This document shows, piece after piece, positions 7,826 through 16,102 of a stretch of 64,000 nucleotides of DNA. Each line of letters begins with the position of its first letter. The stretch's first letter is position 1. This DNA is from Mesorhizobium tamadayense. GTDB taxonomy: Bacteria; Pseudomonadota; Alphaproteobacteria; Rhizobiales; Rhizobiaceae. A model generated the notes under the pieces. The model did no database searches, was not told where the DNA came from, and was given only the letters and a program-made list of their open reading frames with translations. Made by a program: the position numbers and the translations under genes. The stretch lies in contig NZ_RQXT01000006.1 of NCBI RefSeq assembly GCF_003863365.1, forward strand, positions 124,001 to 188,000, given 5' to 3'.

Positions 7826-8152
7826 CTAGCGGCGCGAAAGAAGCGCGAGCAGGAAGCCCAGTCCCGCGGCGATCGCCAGCGATGTCACCGGCTTTTCGCG
7901 AACGCTGGCTATCAGCTGCGCTTCAATATCCTGGGCACTTCCGCGCACGCTTTCAAACGCTGCCTCGCCTTGCGCCCGCAGCTGCTCGACGCCCTCGGTG
8001 GCGGCGCGGCGCGCCGCCCCGTAACTATCGTCCCTGGTCTTGGCCAATTGCCTGGTGAGTTCTTCGATATCGGCCTTCAATTGCCGGATGTCGGCTTCGA
8101 GGTCGGAGTTGGAGGGAGTATCTGTTGCGGATCTGCCTGCGGCGGTCGCCAT
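7826..8152 (-). CDS. DUF883 (YqjD/ElaB-like) membrane-anchored protein
   Basis: A 108-residue protein with an amphipathic, charged coiled-coil-like region (residues 18-85, ADIRQLKADIEELTRQL) followed by a C-terminal membrane anchor (about 88-105) and a terminal RR. This is the layout of YqjD/ElaB proteins, some of which bind ribosomes at the membrane in stationary phase in E. coli. The ATG at 8152 is chosen because AAGGAG lies just upstream; the frame extends further 5' without a ribosome site. A perfect EcfG promoter lies about 30 bases before the start. It heads a two-gene unit with the holin-like gene. Confidence 0.85.
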   Translation of the reverse strand: MATAAGRSATDTPSNSDLEADIRQLKADIEELTRQLAKTRDDSYGAARRAATEGVEQLRAQGEAAFESVRGSAQDIEAQLIASVREKPVTSLAIAAGLGFLLALLSRR

Positions 8153-8182
8153 TGCGTAACTCCTTAAGTTTGCTTCGATTTC

Positions 8183-8207
8183 AACGCCTGGCCGGGACCA
8201 GGGTTCC
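8183..8207 (-). promoter_or_regulatory. EcfG-type promoter for the DUF883-holin pair
   Basis: Minus-strand GGAAC (8207-8203) and CGTT (8186-8183) with exactly 16 bases between, 30 bases ahead of the DUF883 ATG. The remaining part of this intergenic region up to 8536 shows no further gene; a short in-frame stretch near 8229-8450 has no ribosome site. Confidence 0.88.
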
Positions 8208-8536
8208 GTTCTTCGCGGTCCAATCCCCTCAGATCGGCGGCCTGCGCTCCTCGCCATCCAGGTTATGTAGCAGGCCAGGCCCGGGTAGGCCGGCAGCGAC
8301 CGCAGCGGGCATTTCTCGCGAGAATGTTGGAATGTTGGCGGCTAGGAACGGAACGTGCGCTCTGGCCGGACATTTCGACCCCTCTTCGAAATCCCTGTCC
8401 CGATCGGGCGGATAGAAACGCTCCACGCGGATCGAGGTTCCGCCGATCACGGCAATGCTTCACCGGTAATGTCTTTTTTAAATGACAGAGAGCGCAATAC
8501 CGCGCATGACTGCGGCATTGTAGGAGTCGCCGACAC

Positions 8537-8917
8537 GTGCCACCACTGCTAGACGGATTGCGTATCCTGATCCTGGAAGACGAATTCCTGATAGCGATGG
8601 ATGTCGAGCAACTATGCCGCGACCAGGGCGCCGCCGACGTCACGATTGTCGGCGATCTGGCGGAAATCGACCTGCGGGACGGACTTTCGTGGTTCGACGC
8701 CGCTATCGTCGACCTGATGCTTGGCGGCGCCTCGACGCTCGACTTCGCCCGGCGGCTGCGCAGCGCAGGCGTTCCGTTCGTCTTTGCCTCCGGGTACTCC
8801 GACGCAGAGGAGATCATGGGCTCTTTTCCGGAAATCCAGCTGGTCACCAAACCTTACTCGGGAGACGATCTGATCGAGGCCGTGGCGGCGGCCTGCGGGC
8901 GCGCCAAAGCGGCTTGA
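8537..8917 (+). CDS. Single-domain response regulator (FAT GUY-like)
   Basis: 126 residues consisting only of a receiver domain. The acidic pocket is E14-D15, the phospho-acceptor D59 (in AAIVDLMLGG), the FASGY motif is at 83-87 and K105-P106 close the site. FA(T/S)GY instead of the usual T/S-A pattern is typical of FAT GUY receivers such as SdrG and MrrA. Those shuttle phosphate between HWE kinases and PhyR in other alphaproteobacteria. The start is GTG with GGAG about 11 bases upstream. It sits beside ecfG, so a phosphorelay role in the stress response is a reasonable inference. Confidence 0.85.
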   Translation: MPPLLDGLRILILEDEFLIAMDVEQLCRDQGAADVTIVGDLAEIDLRDGLSWFDAAIVDLMLGGASTLDFARRLRSAGVPFVFASGYSDAEEIMGSFPEIQLVTKPYSGDDLIEAVAAACGRAKAA

Positions 8918-8953
8918 CGACGTCACAGCCCAAGAAGAAGCCGGACGTCGGTG

Positions 8954-9505
8954 TCAGGCGGCGTTTGAGCCTGTCACCTGCGCCGAGATCGCATCGGGAC
9001 CGTATTCGTCCTCGCCGGAAATCTTGAGGATATCCTGCAGCCGGGCGCGCGCCCGGCTGACCCGGCTCTTGATCGTGCCGACCGCGCAGCCGCAGATCTC
9101 GGCTGCCTCTTCGTAAGAGAAGCCGGACGCGCCGATCAGGATGATGGCTTCGCGCTGGTCCTCCGGCAACTGCTCCAGCGCGCCGCGAAAATCCTTGAGG
9201 TCGAGCTGGCCAAGCTGGGCCGGGTGGACGGCAAGTCTGGCGGTCATGATGCCGTCGCTGTCCTGCACCTCGCGGCCGCGCTTGCGCATCTGCGAATAGA
9301 ATTCGTTGCGCAGGATGGTGAACAGCCAGGCCTTGAGGTTGGTGCCCGGCTGGAAGCTCTCATGCTTATCCCACGCCTTGACCAGGGTTTCCTGGACGAG
9401 GTCATCCGCCTTGTCGGCATTCTGCGTCAGCGACACCGCAAAGGCGCGCAGGCTCGGGATCGCGCCGAGCAACTCGGTCTTGAAGCTCTGGGAGACCGCC
9501 GCCAT
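8954..9505 (-). CDS. ecfG: General stress response ECF sigma factor EcfG (RpoE2)
   Basis: A 183-residue ECF sigma factor. Region 2 lies at about 15-80 (DKADDLVQETLVKAW, LKAWLFTILRN) and region 4 at about 110-165 (LPEDQREAIILIGASGFSYEEAA, then GTIKSRVSRARARL). It recognises GGAAC-N16/17-CGTT promoters and drives the alphaproteobacterial general stress regulon. Its ATG is 3 bases after the nepR stop, so the two are translationally linked. The shared promoter upstream of nepR is itself of EcfG type, implying positive autoregulation. Confidence 0.95.
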   Translation of the reverse strand: MAAVSQSFKTELLGAIPSLRAFAVSLTQNADKADDLVQETLVKAWDKHESFQPGTNLKAWLFTILRNEFYSQMRKRGREVQDSDGIMTARLAVHPAQLGQLDLKDFRGALEQLPEDQREAIILIGASGFSYEEAAEICGCAVGTIKSRVSRARARLQDILKISGEDEYGPDAISAQVTGSNAA

Positions 9506-9508
9506 GCC

Positions 9509-9712
9509 TCAGTCCTTTTTCTCGGCGGGTTCGGCCTTTTCCAGTTGGCTGAGCAACTGAGCAAATCGATCCGGCACCTGATCGGAGACCAGTTCGTCGT
9601 AATATTGCTTGAGTTTGCGGGCAATTTCGGAGTTCGGTCCGAGCGGATTACCGCCCCCATTCCGGTGCCTGCTCGCGGCGCCAGCTGTTGAATTCTTTGA
9701 CATTTCTTTCAT
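9509..9712 (-). CDS. nepR: Anti-sigma factor NepR
   Basis: About 67 residues. The conserved NepR core is visible: GPNSEIARKLKQYYDELVSDQVPDRFAQLLSQLE, spread over two predicted helices in the C-terminal half, followed by an acidic and Lys-rich end. NepR holds EcfG inactive until phosphorylated PhyR binds it. I chose the ATG at 9712, preceded by AGGGCG; an upstream GTG at 9733 and an ATG at 9703 are alternatives. It is the first gene of the nepR-ecfG unit, divergent from phyR. Confidence 0.92.
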   Translation of the reverse strand: MKEMSKNSTAGAASRHRNGGGNPLGPNSEIARKLKQYYDELVSDQVPDRFAQLLSQLEKAEPAEKKD

Positions 9713-9804
9713 ATTCGCCCTAATTTCCAGCACCGGAAACCGCTTAGAACCACAGATCGCAACGCAAGCGACATCCTCGTCTGGTTGCCCATCCCGAAGC
9801 CGGA

Positions 9805-9829
9805 AACGCCCGCTTGCTAATTTAGTTCC
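9805..9829 (-). promoter_or_regulatory. EcfG-type promoter for nepR-ecfG
   Basis: Minus-strand GGAAC (9829-9825) and CGTT (9808-9805), 16-base spacer. Its -35 element is only 9 bases from the -35 of the phyR promoter, so the two divergent promoters share one face of DNA. Confidence 0.92.
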
Positions 9830-9838
9830 ATGCCTGGC

Positions 9839-9863
9839 GGAACTTTTTCAGCAAGCCGACGTT
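9839..9863 (+). promoter_or_regulatory. EcfG-type promoter for phyR
   Basis: GGAAC at 9839-9843 and CGTT at 9860-9863 with a 16-base spacer, 70 bases before the phyR start codon. Confidence 0.92.
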
Positions 9864-9933
9864 GGATTTGCCGGGGTTTGCGACCAGTGTGGCCTGTGAA
9901 ATGCAACAACGTCATCTGAGGGAGACGTCAAAT

Positions 9934-10728
9934 ATGAGCCTATCCGCAACCATCGCTCCTCACCTGCCGTTCCTTCGCCGTTTCTCGCGCGCCGTCACGG
10001 GATCGCAGGAAAGCGGCGACGCGCTGGTCGCCGCCATGCTGGAGGCCATCATCGCCGACACCGAGGTGTTCCCAAGGGGATCTAGCGACCGCATCGCGCT
10101 GTACAAGGTCTTTGCCAGGCTCTTCACCTCGATTGCCATCCGCGTGCCGCAAGAGCATGCGCAGACTGCCTGGGAGCAGCGGGCGGCCGCCAATCTGAAC
10201 GCGATCGCGCCACGGCCGAGACAGGCCTTCCTGCTGGTTGCCGTGGAGGGTTTCAGCGAGGACGAAGCGGCGGAAATCCTCGATGCCGACGAACAGGAGT
10301 TCTCCGAATTGCTTGCCCAGGCAAGCAACGAGATTTCCCGCCAGGTCGCGACAGACGTGCTGATCATCGAGGACGAGCCGCTGATCGCCATGGACATCGA
10401 GGAGATGGTCGAAAGCCTCGGCCATCGCGTTGTCGGCACGGCGCGCACGCACGCCGAGGCGGTAGCCATTTTCGGCAGGACGCGTCCGAAAATGGTCCTG
10501 GCCGACATCCAGCTCGCCGACGGCAGCTCTGGCATCGAGGCAGTGAACGAGATCTTGTCCTCGACGCCGGTGCCGGTGATCTTCATCACCGCTTTCCCCG
10601 AACGCCTGTTGACCGGCGAGCGTCCCGAACCGGCGTTTCTGGTGACCAAGCCGTTCAATCCCGACATGGTCAAGGCCCTGATCAGCCAGGCGCTTTTCTT
10701 CGACCGCCAGGCAAAAGCCGCAGCCTGA
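9934..10728 (+). CDS. phyR: Anti-anti-sigma response regulator PhyR
   Basis: 264 residues. The N-terminal half is a degenerate ECF sigma-like domain (residues 1-135; region-4-like RQAFLLVAVEGFSEDEAAEIL) that mimics EcfG. The C-terminal half is a receiver with E146-D147, phospho-acceptor D191, T219 and K239. On phosphorylation the sigma-like half is exposed and sequesters NepR, releasing EcfG. ATG at 9934 follows GGGAGA. It is divergent from nepR-ecfG, with its own EcfG promoter. Confidence 0.95.
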   Translation: MSLSATIAPHLPFLRRFSRAVTGSQESGDALVAAMLEAIIADTEVFPRGSSDRIALYKVFARLFTSIAIRVPQEHAQTAWEQRAAANLNAIAPRPRQAFLLVAVEGFSEDEAAEILDADEQEFSELLAQASNEISRQVATDVLIIEDEPLIAMDIEEMVESLGHRVVGTARTHAEAVAIFGRTRPKMVLADIQLADGSSGIEAVNEILSSTPVPVIFITAFPERLLTGERPEPAFLVTKPFNPDMVKALISQALFFDRQAKAAA

Positions 10729-10840
10729 CTTCATCCAATACCGACGGTCGCGACCTCATGCGAGGGTCCCGCCTCTCATGAGGCTGGCCTGTGCCTGCTT
10801 GGCAACTGCTTGCGGGGGGTCGTCTTTTTCCGCGAATGGT

Positions 10841-10865
10841 GGAACAAACGGTATCCAGCCACGTT
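10841..10865 (+). promoter_or_regulatory. EcfG-type promoter for the DUF1328 gene
   Basis: GGAAC at 10841-10845, 16 bases, CGTT at 10862-10865, ending 27 bases before the ATG of the DUF1328 gene. Confidence 0.88.
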
Positions 10866-10892
10866 TTTCAGGTCATCGGAAGGAGATGTATC

Positions 10893-11057
10893 ATGCTGTA
10901 CTGGGCGCTCGTTTTTCTTGTGGTCGCGATTATCGCTGGCGCGCTTGGGTTCGGCGGCATTGCCGGTACATCGGCTGGCATCGCACAGATCTTGTTCTTC
11001 ATCTTCCTTGCCTTCCTGGTGATTTCGCTCATCGCCGGCCTCTTCAGACGGGCCTGA
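10893..11057 (+). CDS. DUF1328 small membrane protein (YtjA-like)
   Basis: 54 residues, almost entirely hydrophobic, with two membrane helices separated by a Gly/Ala/Ser turn ([14 protein letters not shown]) and a C-terminal RR. This is the DUF1328/YtjA pattern. AAGGAG precedes the ATG at 10893. A perfect EcfG promoter lies immediately upstream. The sensor kinase gene that follows on the same strand may be read through from it. Biochemical function is unknown. Confidence 0.88.
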   Translation: MLYWALVFLVVAIIAGALGFGGIAGTSAGIAQILFFIFLAFLVISLIAGLFRRA

Positions 11058-11235
11058 CGCGGGAGCGCCGAACACTGGAAGCCGCACCCCTCAAACGGTT
11101 TCCAGCTACCGCCGGGCGGTGCCCCCAAAGGGCATCGTCCGGCGGGCCGCTTTTGGGGATGCGCGCAGCCTCCGCATGTCAAAGCCGGGGCAGCAGCCTG
11201 TCGTAGCCGTTCAGCCGGGATGCGGGAACTACCGG

Positions 11236-12267
11236 ATGCGTTCCAAGGCCTCAGAGAAGGACCATACGGAAAAACGCAGCGACGAAGTGATCGCGATGCA
11301 TCCGGCGGAAAGCGGGATGCAGCTAGGACGCGCGCTGCTCCATGCGCTTCACAACGCTGGAATTTCGGTCCTCTATCAGGACCGTGAAATGAAGACCGTC
11401 TGGGCCCGCAACATGAGCGCGCCGTGGGCATCCGAAACGGCCGAAGGCAAGGATTTGCTCTCCCCCGCGCAGGCCGAGCGCATAGGCGCAGCCAAACGCA
11501 AGGTGGTTGAAACCGGCAACGCGGACCGCCTCGAGCTCGGCATTCCCGACAGTAACGGCGTGCGCTGGTTCCATATCTGGATTGATGCCGATCGTAGCGA
11601 CGCTGGTGAGGTCCAGGGCGTCGTCACCACCATGGTCGAGACGACGGAGCAGAAGCGCCGCGAGCAGACGCTGAAGACGCTGCTGCGTGAGGTCAGCCAT
11701 CGCTCGAAGAACCTTCTGGCCATCATCCAGAGCATAGCCACCCAGACCGGGCGCTACTCGGAGACGCTTGGCGACTTCCTGACGCGCTTTCGCGGCCGCA
11801 TTCAGTCGCTAGCTTCGTCTCAGGATCTGGTGACATCCTCCAACTGGCGGGGAGCAGCACTTCGAGAGCTCGTGTCCGGCCAGGTCGGCCGCTATAGCGC
11901 CGACCCAAGCCGCAGCTTGCGTTTCGACGGCGAGAACCCTTACCTCAACCCAAACGCTGCCCTGCATATCGGGCTGGCCATGCATGAGCTGGCCGTGAAT
12001 TCGGTAAGTTATGGCGCCCTGTCGCAGCCTGACGGTCGGGTCAAGGTAAGCGCCATGATCGCGGCCGGCAGCGAAACTCCGCCTGGCCTGTTGTTGACAT
12101 GGACAGAAAGGATCGGCGCCGGCCGGCGCAACAAAAAACGCTTTGGCAGCGTCGCTCTCGAACGCGTCGTGCCGACGTCGCTGAATGGCTCCGCCACCCT
12201 CGATATCGACGAGGGTCGTCTCGAATATCGCCTCACGATCCCGCGCGGCAACTTCGAGATAGAGTGA
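11236..12267 (+). CDS. PAS sensor histidine kinase, HisKA_2/HWE-type
   Basis: About 343 residues from the ATG at 11236 (another ATG at 11296 is possible; neither has a strong ribosome site). A PAS-like domain occupies residues 30-140 (VLYQDREMKTVWARN). The dimerisation/phospho-acceptor helix has REVSHRSKNLLAIIQ with H155, followed by a HATPase domain (GLAMHELAVNSVSYGAL, then LTWTER). No transmembrane segments, so cytoplasmic. The position downstream of phyR and DUF1328 suggests a PhyK/RsiC-like kinase for PhyR, which is an inference from context. Confidence 0.85.
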   Translation: MRSKASEKDHTEKRSDEVIAMHPAESGMQLGRALLHALHNAGISVLYQDREMKTVWARNMSAPWASETAEGKDLLSPAQAERIGAAKRKVVETGNADRLELGIPDSNGVRWFHIWIDADRSDAGEVQGVVTTMVETTEQKRREQTLKTLLREVSHRSKNLLAIIQSIATQTGRYSETLGDFLTRFRGRIQSLASSQDLVTSSNWRGAALRELVSGQVGRYSADPSRSLRFDGENPYLNPNAALHIGLAMHELAVNSVSYGALSQPDGRVKVSAMIAAGSETPPGLLLTWTERIGAGRRNKKRFGSVALERVVPTSLNGSATLDIDEGRLEYRLTIPRGNFEIE

Positions 12268-12408
12268 CCGCCACGCCGCGGCCGGCATTCGCCGGCAAGC
12301 CCCTTAACCGGCTGTTCACCATAAAGTCCGATTCTATCCCCGGCTAAAAGCAGCTCCAGGAAAAGCGCGTGACGGCTTTCCGCCCGCAGTTGCGTGAAAC
12401 AGGCACAC

Positions 12409-12512
12409 AGCATGTCTCCCGAAAGTGTGCAGCGGTTTCGGGACAAAGACATGCTTAAAATCAAAGACCTAAAGCTGGTCGCGTGTATCCTTTTTCACGC
12501 GACCAGCTTTAG
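12409..12512. repeat. RIME-like intergenic repeat, long copy 2
   Basis: Same two-palindrome structure as the element at 7221: AGCATGTCTCCCGAAAGTGT start, A-rich linker, and a second stem AAAGCTGGTCGCGTG paired with CACGCGACCAGCTTT. The stem carries compensating changes (CTGG/CCAG against CAGG/CCTG), so pairing is conserved. It fills most of the gap after the kinase gene. A weaker related segment at 12351-12400 precedes it, and nothing else coding is seen to 12623. Confidence 0.85.
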
Positions 12513-12623
12513 CGCGGATCGGCGTTCCCCATCAAACGCTGAACCGCTCGGGTGCGCCGGAGCCCAGCCGCGCCCAGTCACACGATTGGCACGCGATTTG
12601 GCACGCGATTTGGGAGGACTGAA

Positions 12624-12794
12624 ATGATGATTGCCGACATGAACAGGTTGGAGCAGGCCGCCCGCGTCTCGATGGGCGGCTTCCAGGACGCCGAGGCGCC
12701 GCCGTCGCCCCGCGCCTCCCATCTCTCGCTTCGCCTCGGCGCCGTCGCGCTCCTTGCTGCCCTGGTGCTGGCGGCGGCGTGGCAGTTGATCTGA
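12624..12794 (+). CDS. Small single-pass membrane protein
   Basis: 56 residues: a polar N-terminal half (MMIADMNRLEQAARVSMGGF, acidic then Pro/Ser-rich) and a C-terminal hydrophobic helix (about 38-53). GGAGG sits 8 bases before the ATG. A Rho-independent-type hairpin follows at 12928. No family recognised and no EcfG promoter seen. It is probably a tail-anchored inner-membrane protein. Confidence 0.65.
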   Translation: MMIADMNRLEQAARVSMGGFQDAEAPPSPRASHLSLRLGAVALLAALVLAAAWQLI

Positions 12795-12927
12795 TCTGGC
12801 AGCGATCGAGCAAGCGCGTGGTTGCCAAGGCTCGCGGCGTGCGGTGACGTCACTGGAGGTCTCCGCCGCGCTTGTCGCGTCGAACGGCGCACGCCCCGAA
12901 AAAGACTCTCTTCAGCAACAATAAGAT

Positions 12928-12950
12928 CGGGCAGGCAAAGCCCGTTTTTT
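12928..12950 (+). terminator. Intrinsic terminator
   Basis: CGGGC, 7-base loop, GCCCG, then six T. It lies 133 bases after the small membrane protein gene and just before the lipoprotein gene. Confidence 0.75.
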
Positions 12951-13007
12951 CATGCTAAATGGCGGCTGGCACTGCCGAAAGTGAGGACAAAAGTGAGGAG
13001 CAATTTT

Positions 13008-13253
13008 ATGCGGAAGATGATCATTGCCATGGTTGCCGTGGTCGCCGTCAGCGGCTGCACCACGACCGAGCAGGATGTCGTCGGCGGCGGCCTGATCGGC
13101 GCCGGTGTGGGCGGCTTGGTCGGCGGCGGCAAGGGCGCTCTTATCGGCGCGGCTGTAGGAGCCGGGTCCGGCCTCTTGGTCCGCAACCTACGCAACGGTT
13201 ATTGCCAATATCGCGATCATCGCGGCCGGATTTACACCGCCCGCTGCAACTAA
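13008..13253 (+). CDS. Glycine-zipper outer-membrane-type lipoprotein
   Basis: 81 residues. Signal peptide with lipobox VSGC (Cys about 17), then a glycine-zipper region of alternating Gly and small residues (GGGLIGAGVGGLVGGGKGAL), and a polar tail ending YTARCN with two Cys. GTGAGGAG precedes the ATG at 13008. It resembles small 17-kDa-antigen/OsmB-like glycine-zipper lipoproteins, which sit in the outer membrane. A rhizobial repeat follows directly. Confidence 0.85.
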   Translation: MRKMIIAMVAVVAVSGCTTTEQDVVGGGLIGAGVGGLVGGGKGALIGAAVGAGSGLLVRNLRNGYCQYRDHRGRIYTARCN

Positions 13254-13262
13254 TCCCGAGAC

Positions 13263-13320
13263 AGAGCAATTCCAGGAAGGCGCATAGTGAGCTTTCCGTC
13301 CGGAATTGCATGAAAACAGA
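13263..13320. repeat. Short rhizobial intergenic palindrome
   Basis: AGCAATTCCAGGAA paired with a TTTCCGTCCGGAATTGC arm. The same motif recurs at 47453 and, more degenerate, at 7168, 12351 and 18845. Confidence 0.65.
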
Positions 13321-13446
13321 CAGTTGGATCGGTTCGGCGATTTTGCCGAACACCGATCTCGTAGGAATGTCGATCTGGAGGCCGGTCTGCCGGCCTCCAT
13401 TTTCTTTGCCTGAACGGCGCGTCGCCCGCTGCCGCGCCGGCGCTGT

Positions 13447-15111
13447 TCACTCTGTCAGGGGAATCCTTATTTCCACCTTCAGGCCGCCGGCCTGAAAATC
13501 GCGCTTGATCGTGCCGCGCAATTCGCGCGTGACATTGAGATCGATCAGCTTGGTGCCGAAGCCGATCTTTGCCGGCGCTTCCAGTTGTTTGTGCCCTGCC
13601 TCGCGCCAGTTGAGCACCAGCGTCCGTTCCTGGCTGCGTGCTTCGACCGCCCAGTCGACTTTCAACGCCGAATTTCCCTTGAGCGTGTTGGTCGAGTTGC
13701 CGGCTTCGCCATATTTCAGCGCATTGGTGGCAAGCTCGTGGAAGGTCAGGCCGAGCGCCTGTGTCGTCGTCTCGTCTAGCAGCACCTCCGGCCCCGACAA
13801 TATGCCGTCGGGAAGCTCCTTGCCGAACACCTGCCCCAGCTCGATGCGCAGGAGGTCGCCGAGGTCCGCCTTCTGCCAGCGCGAGCGTGTCAGCATGTCC
13901 TGCGAAGCCGCCATCGCCTGCAGCCGCGCCGAGAACGATGCCGAGAACTCCTTCACGTCGGTGGCCTGGGAGGCGGTCTGCCGCGCGATCGCCAGCACCC
14001 TTGTGATCGAATTCTTGATGCGGTGCTTCATCTCCTGCAGGATCAGGTCCTTTTCCAGCAGGCTCTTCTCCGTCGCCTCATGCAGCAGCGACTTCGCCTC
14101 ATAGGCGCGCTCCTGATAGCGGGCCACCAGGGCGATCGCCCCGGCGAGCAGCAGCCCGAACAGCCCTAGCATCACGGGAATGGCGCGCGAGGAAGGCAGC
14201 GAAAATGCGCTCGTCGGCCGAAACAGAACAGTCCAGGGTCGGCCGGCCACGACGATATCCCGGCGCGCCACAAGCTTTCCGCCTAACGATTCGGCAGGCG
14301 GCGCCTCCGACCGGAACAGGAGATTGTCGGCTCCCGGCTTGCCGTCATAGATCTCGACATTGACCGGCAGCAGCGGTGCCTTGCTGAGCGCTACCTGGAA
14401 CAGATCGCGCGCGCGGAAGGCGGCGTAGAGGAAGCCTGCGGTCGAGGAGCGGCTGGCATTGATGACGTCCGGGGCCGTCTCCACGTTCAGCCGCACGAAA
14501 ACCAGGAGCCCGGGGAAGGTCTGCGCGACCCCGGCGCCCTCACCGAGTTGGAGAAGGCCGCTGGCATGCTCCCGGTCGTCGGCCATAGCCTTCTCGATCG
14601 CCGCCCGCCGAACCGCCTCGCTGAACATGTCGAAGCCGATGATCGACTGGTAGTTGGACGTGTTGAGCGGCTCGAACAGCACGATGGGCGTTCGCCAATG
14701 CTGCCCGGTGGTGGCTGGATAGATCGGGTGGGCCGAACCGTAGTCGTGCAGGATGTCGCGCTCGACCGTGGCCTCGTCGCCGGCCTTGGCCAGCCTCAGG
14801 AAGCCGATGCCGAGCAGGCCGGCGAAATTGTCGTCTATGTGGAGCGCGGTGAAGAAGGCGTTGAACTCGCCGCGCGTGATGTCGCCGTTGCGGGCGTCGA
14901 ACAGCGCCTGCGTCGAGCGCAGCAGCGACAAATGCAGGTCGATGCGGCTCTCGATGCGGTTGAGCGCGTCGTCGGCCGTACCCTCGAATTTGATGCGCGC
15001 CGCCTCCTGGGTCGCGAAATAGGCGAACCCCGCCATCGTCAGGCTGATCAGCGCGACGGCGATGAAAGCGATGGTCGGAAAGAGCCTTTTCAATGCAGGG
15101 TGCGGCCCCAT
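13447..15111 (-). CDS. CHASE-domain membrane sensor histidine kinase, HWE family
   Basis: About 554 residues from the ATG at 15111 (AAAGGTGG upstream). Membrane helix 1 is at about 12-34. A periplasmic CHASE-type domain spans about 60-265 (LLGIGFLRL, YPATTGQHWRTPIVLFEP) and membrane helix 2 about 310-332. A short linker leads to the HWE core with H363 in QEMKHRIKNSI, and NWRE appears near the C-terminus. It senses a small extracellular ligand, nature unknown. It is the third HWE-type kinase within 10 kb of phyR and the only membrane-bound one. The next gene upstream, xylG, is on the same strand but is 113 bases away. Confidence 0.88.
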   Translation of the reverse strand: MGPHPALKRLFPTIAFIAVALISLTMAGFAYFATQEAARIKFEGTADDALNRIESRIDLHLSLLRSTQALFDARNGDITRGEFNAFFTALHIDDNFAGLLGIGFLRLAKAGDEATVERDILHDYGSAHPIYPATTGQHWRTPIVLFEPLNTSNYQSIIGFDMFSEAVRRAAIEKAMADDREHASGLLQLGEGAGVAQTFPGLLVFVRLNVETAPDVINASRSSTAGFLYAAFRARDLFQVALSKAPLLPVNVEIYDGKPGADNLLFRSEAPPAESLGGKLVARRDIVVAGRPWTVLFRPTSAFSLPSSRAIPVMLGLFGLLLAGAIALVARYQERAYEAKSLLHEATEKSLLEKDLILQEMKHRIKNSITRVLAIARQTASQATDVKEFSASFSARLQAMAASQDMLTRSRWQKADLGDLLRIELGQVFGKELPDGILSGPEVLLDETTTQALGLTFHELATNALKYGEAGNSTNTLKGNSALKVDWAVEARSQERTLVLNWREAGHKQLEAPAKIGFGTKLIDLNVTRELRGTIKRDFQAGGLKVEIRIPLTE

Positions 15112-15224
15112 GGATGGTTGACCACCTTTATGGGCAACTCTCCGCTCCAACACAATGGCGACGCCAAAATCTCGTGTCAGCCGGCACATCAGCCAGTCGT
15201 AAATTAGCCAGCTAAATTATGGCC

Positions 15225-16025
<801 letters not shown>

Positions 16026-16053
16026 GATGTCTACCTCCCTAGTGGTTGCCTTT

Positions 16054-16102
16054 GAGCATGATCATTTCCGCAAACCGGTTTCCACTTTGCGGGATCATGC
16101 TC
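16054..16102. repeat. Intergenic palindrome inside the xyl operon
   Basis: GAGCATGATC and GATCATGCTC arms around an inner AACCGGTTT centre. The right arm overlaps the xylH stop codon at 16101-16103. It is a typical rhizobial mosaic repeat and may stabilise or process the xylH-xylG transcript. Confidence 0.8.

Noticed and set aside
8229..8450. A 73-codon minus-strand frame upstream of DUF883
   Set aside because: No ribosome site, composition unlike neighbours, and it lies upstream of the stress promoter region.
11058..11235. A GC-rich hairpin considered as a terminator after the DUF1328 gene
   Set aside because: The stem is short (GGTGCCC/GGGCATC) and no T run follows, so read-through into the kinase gene is as likely.
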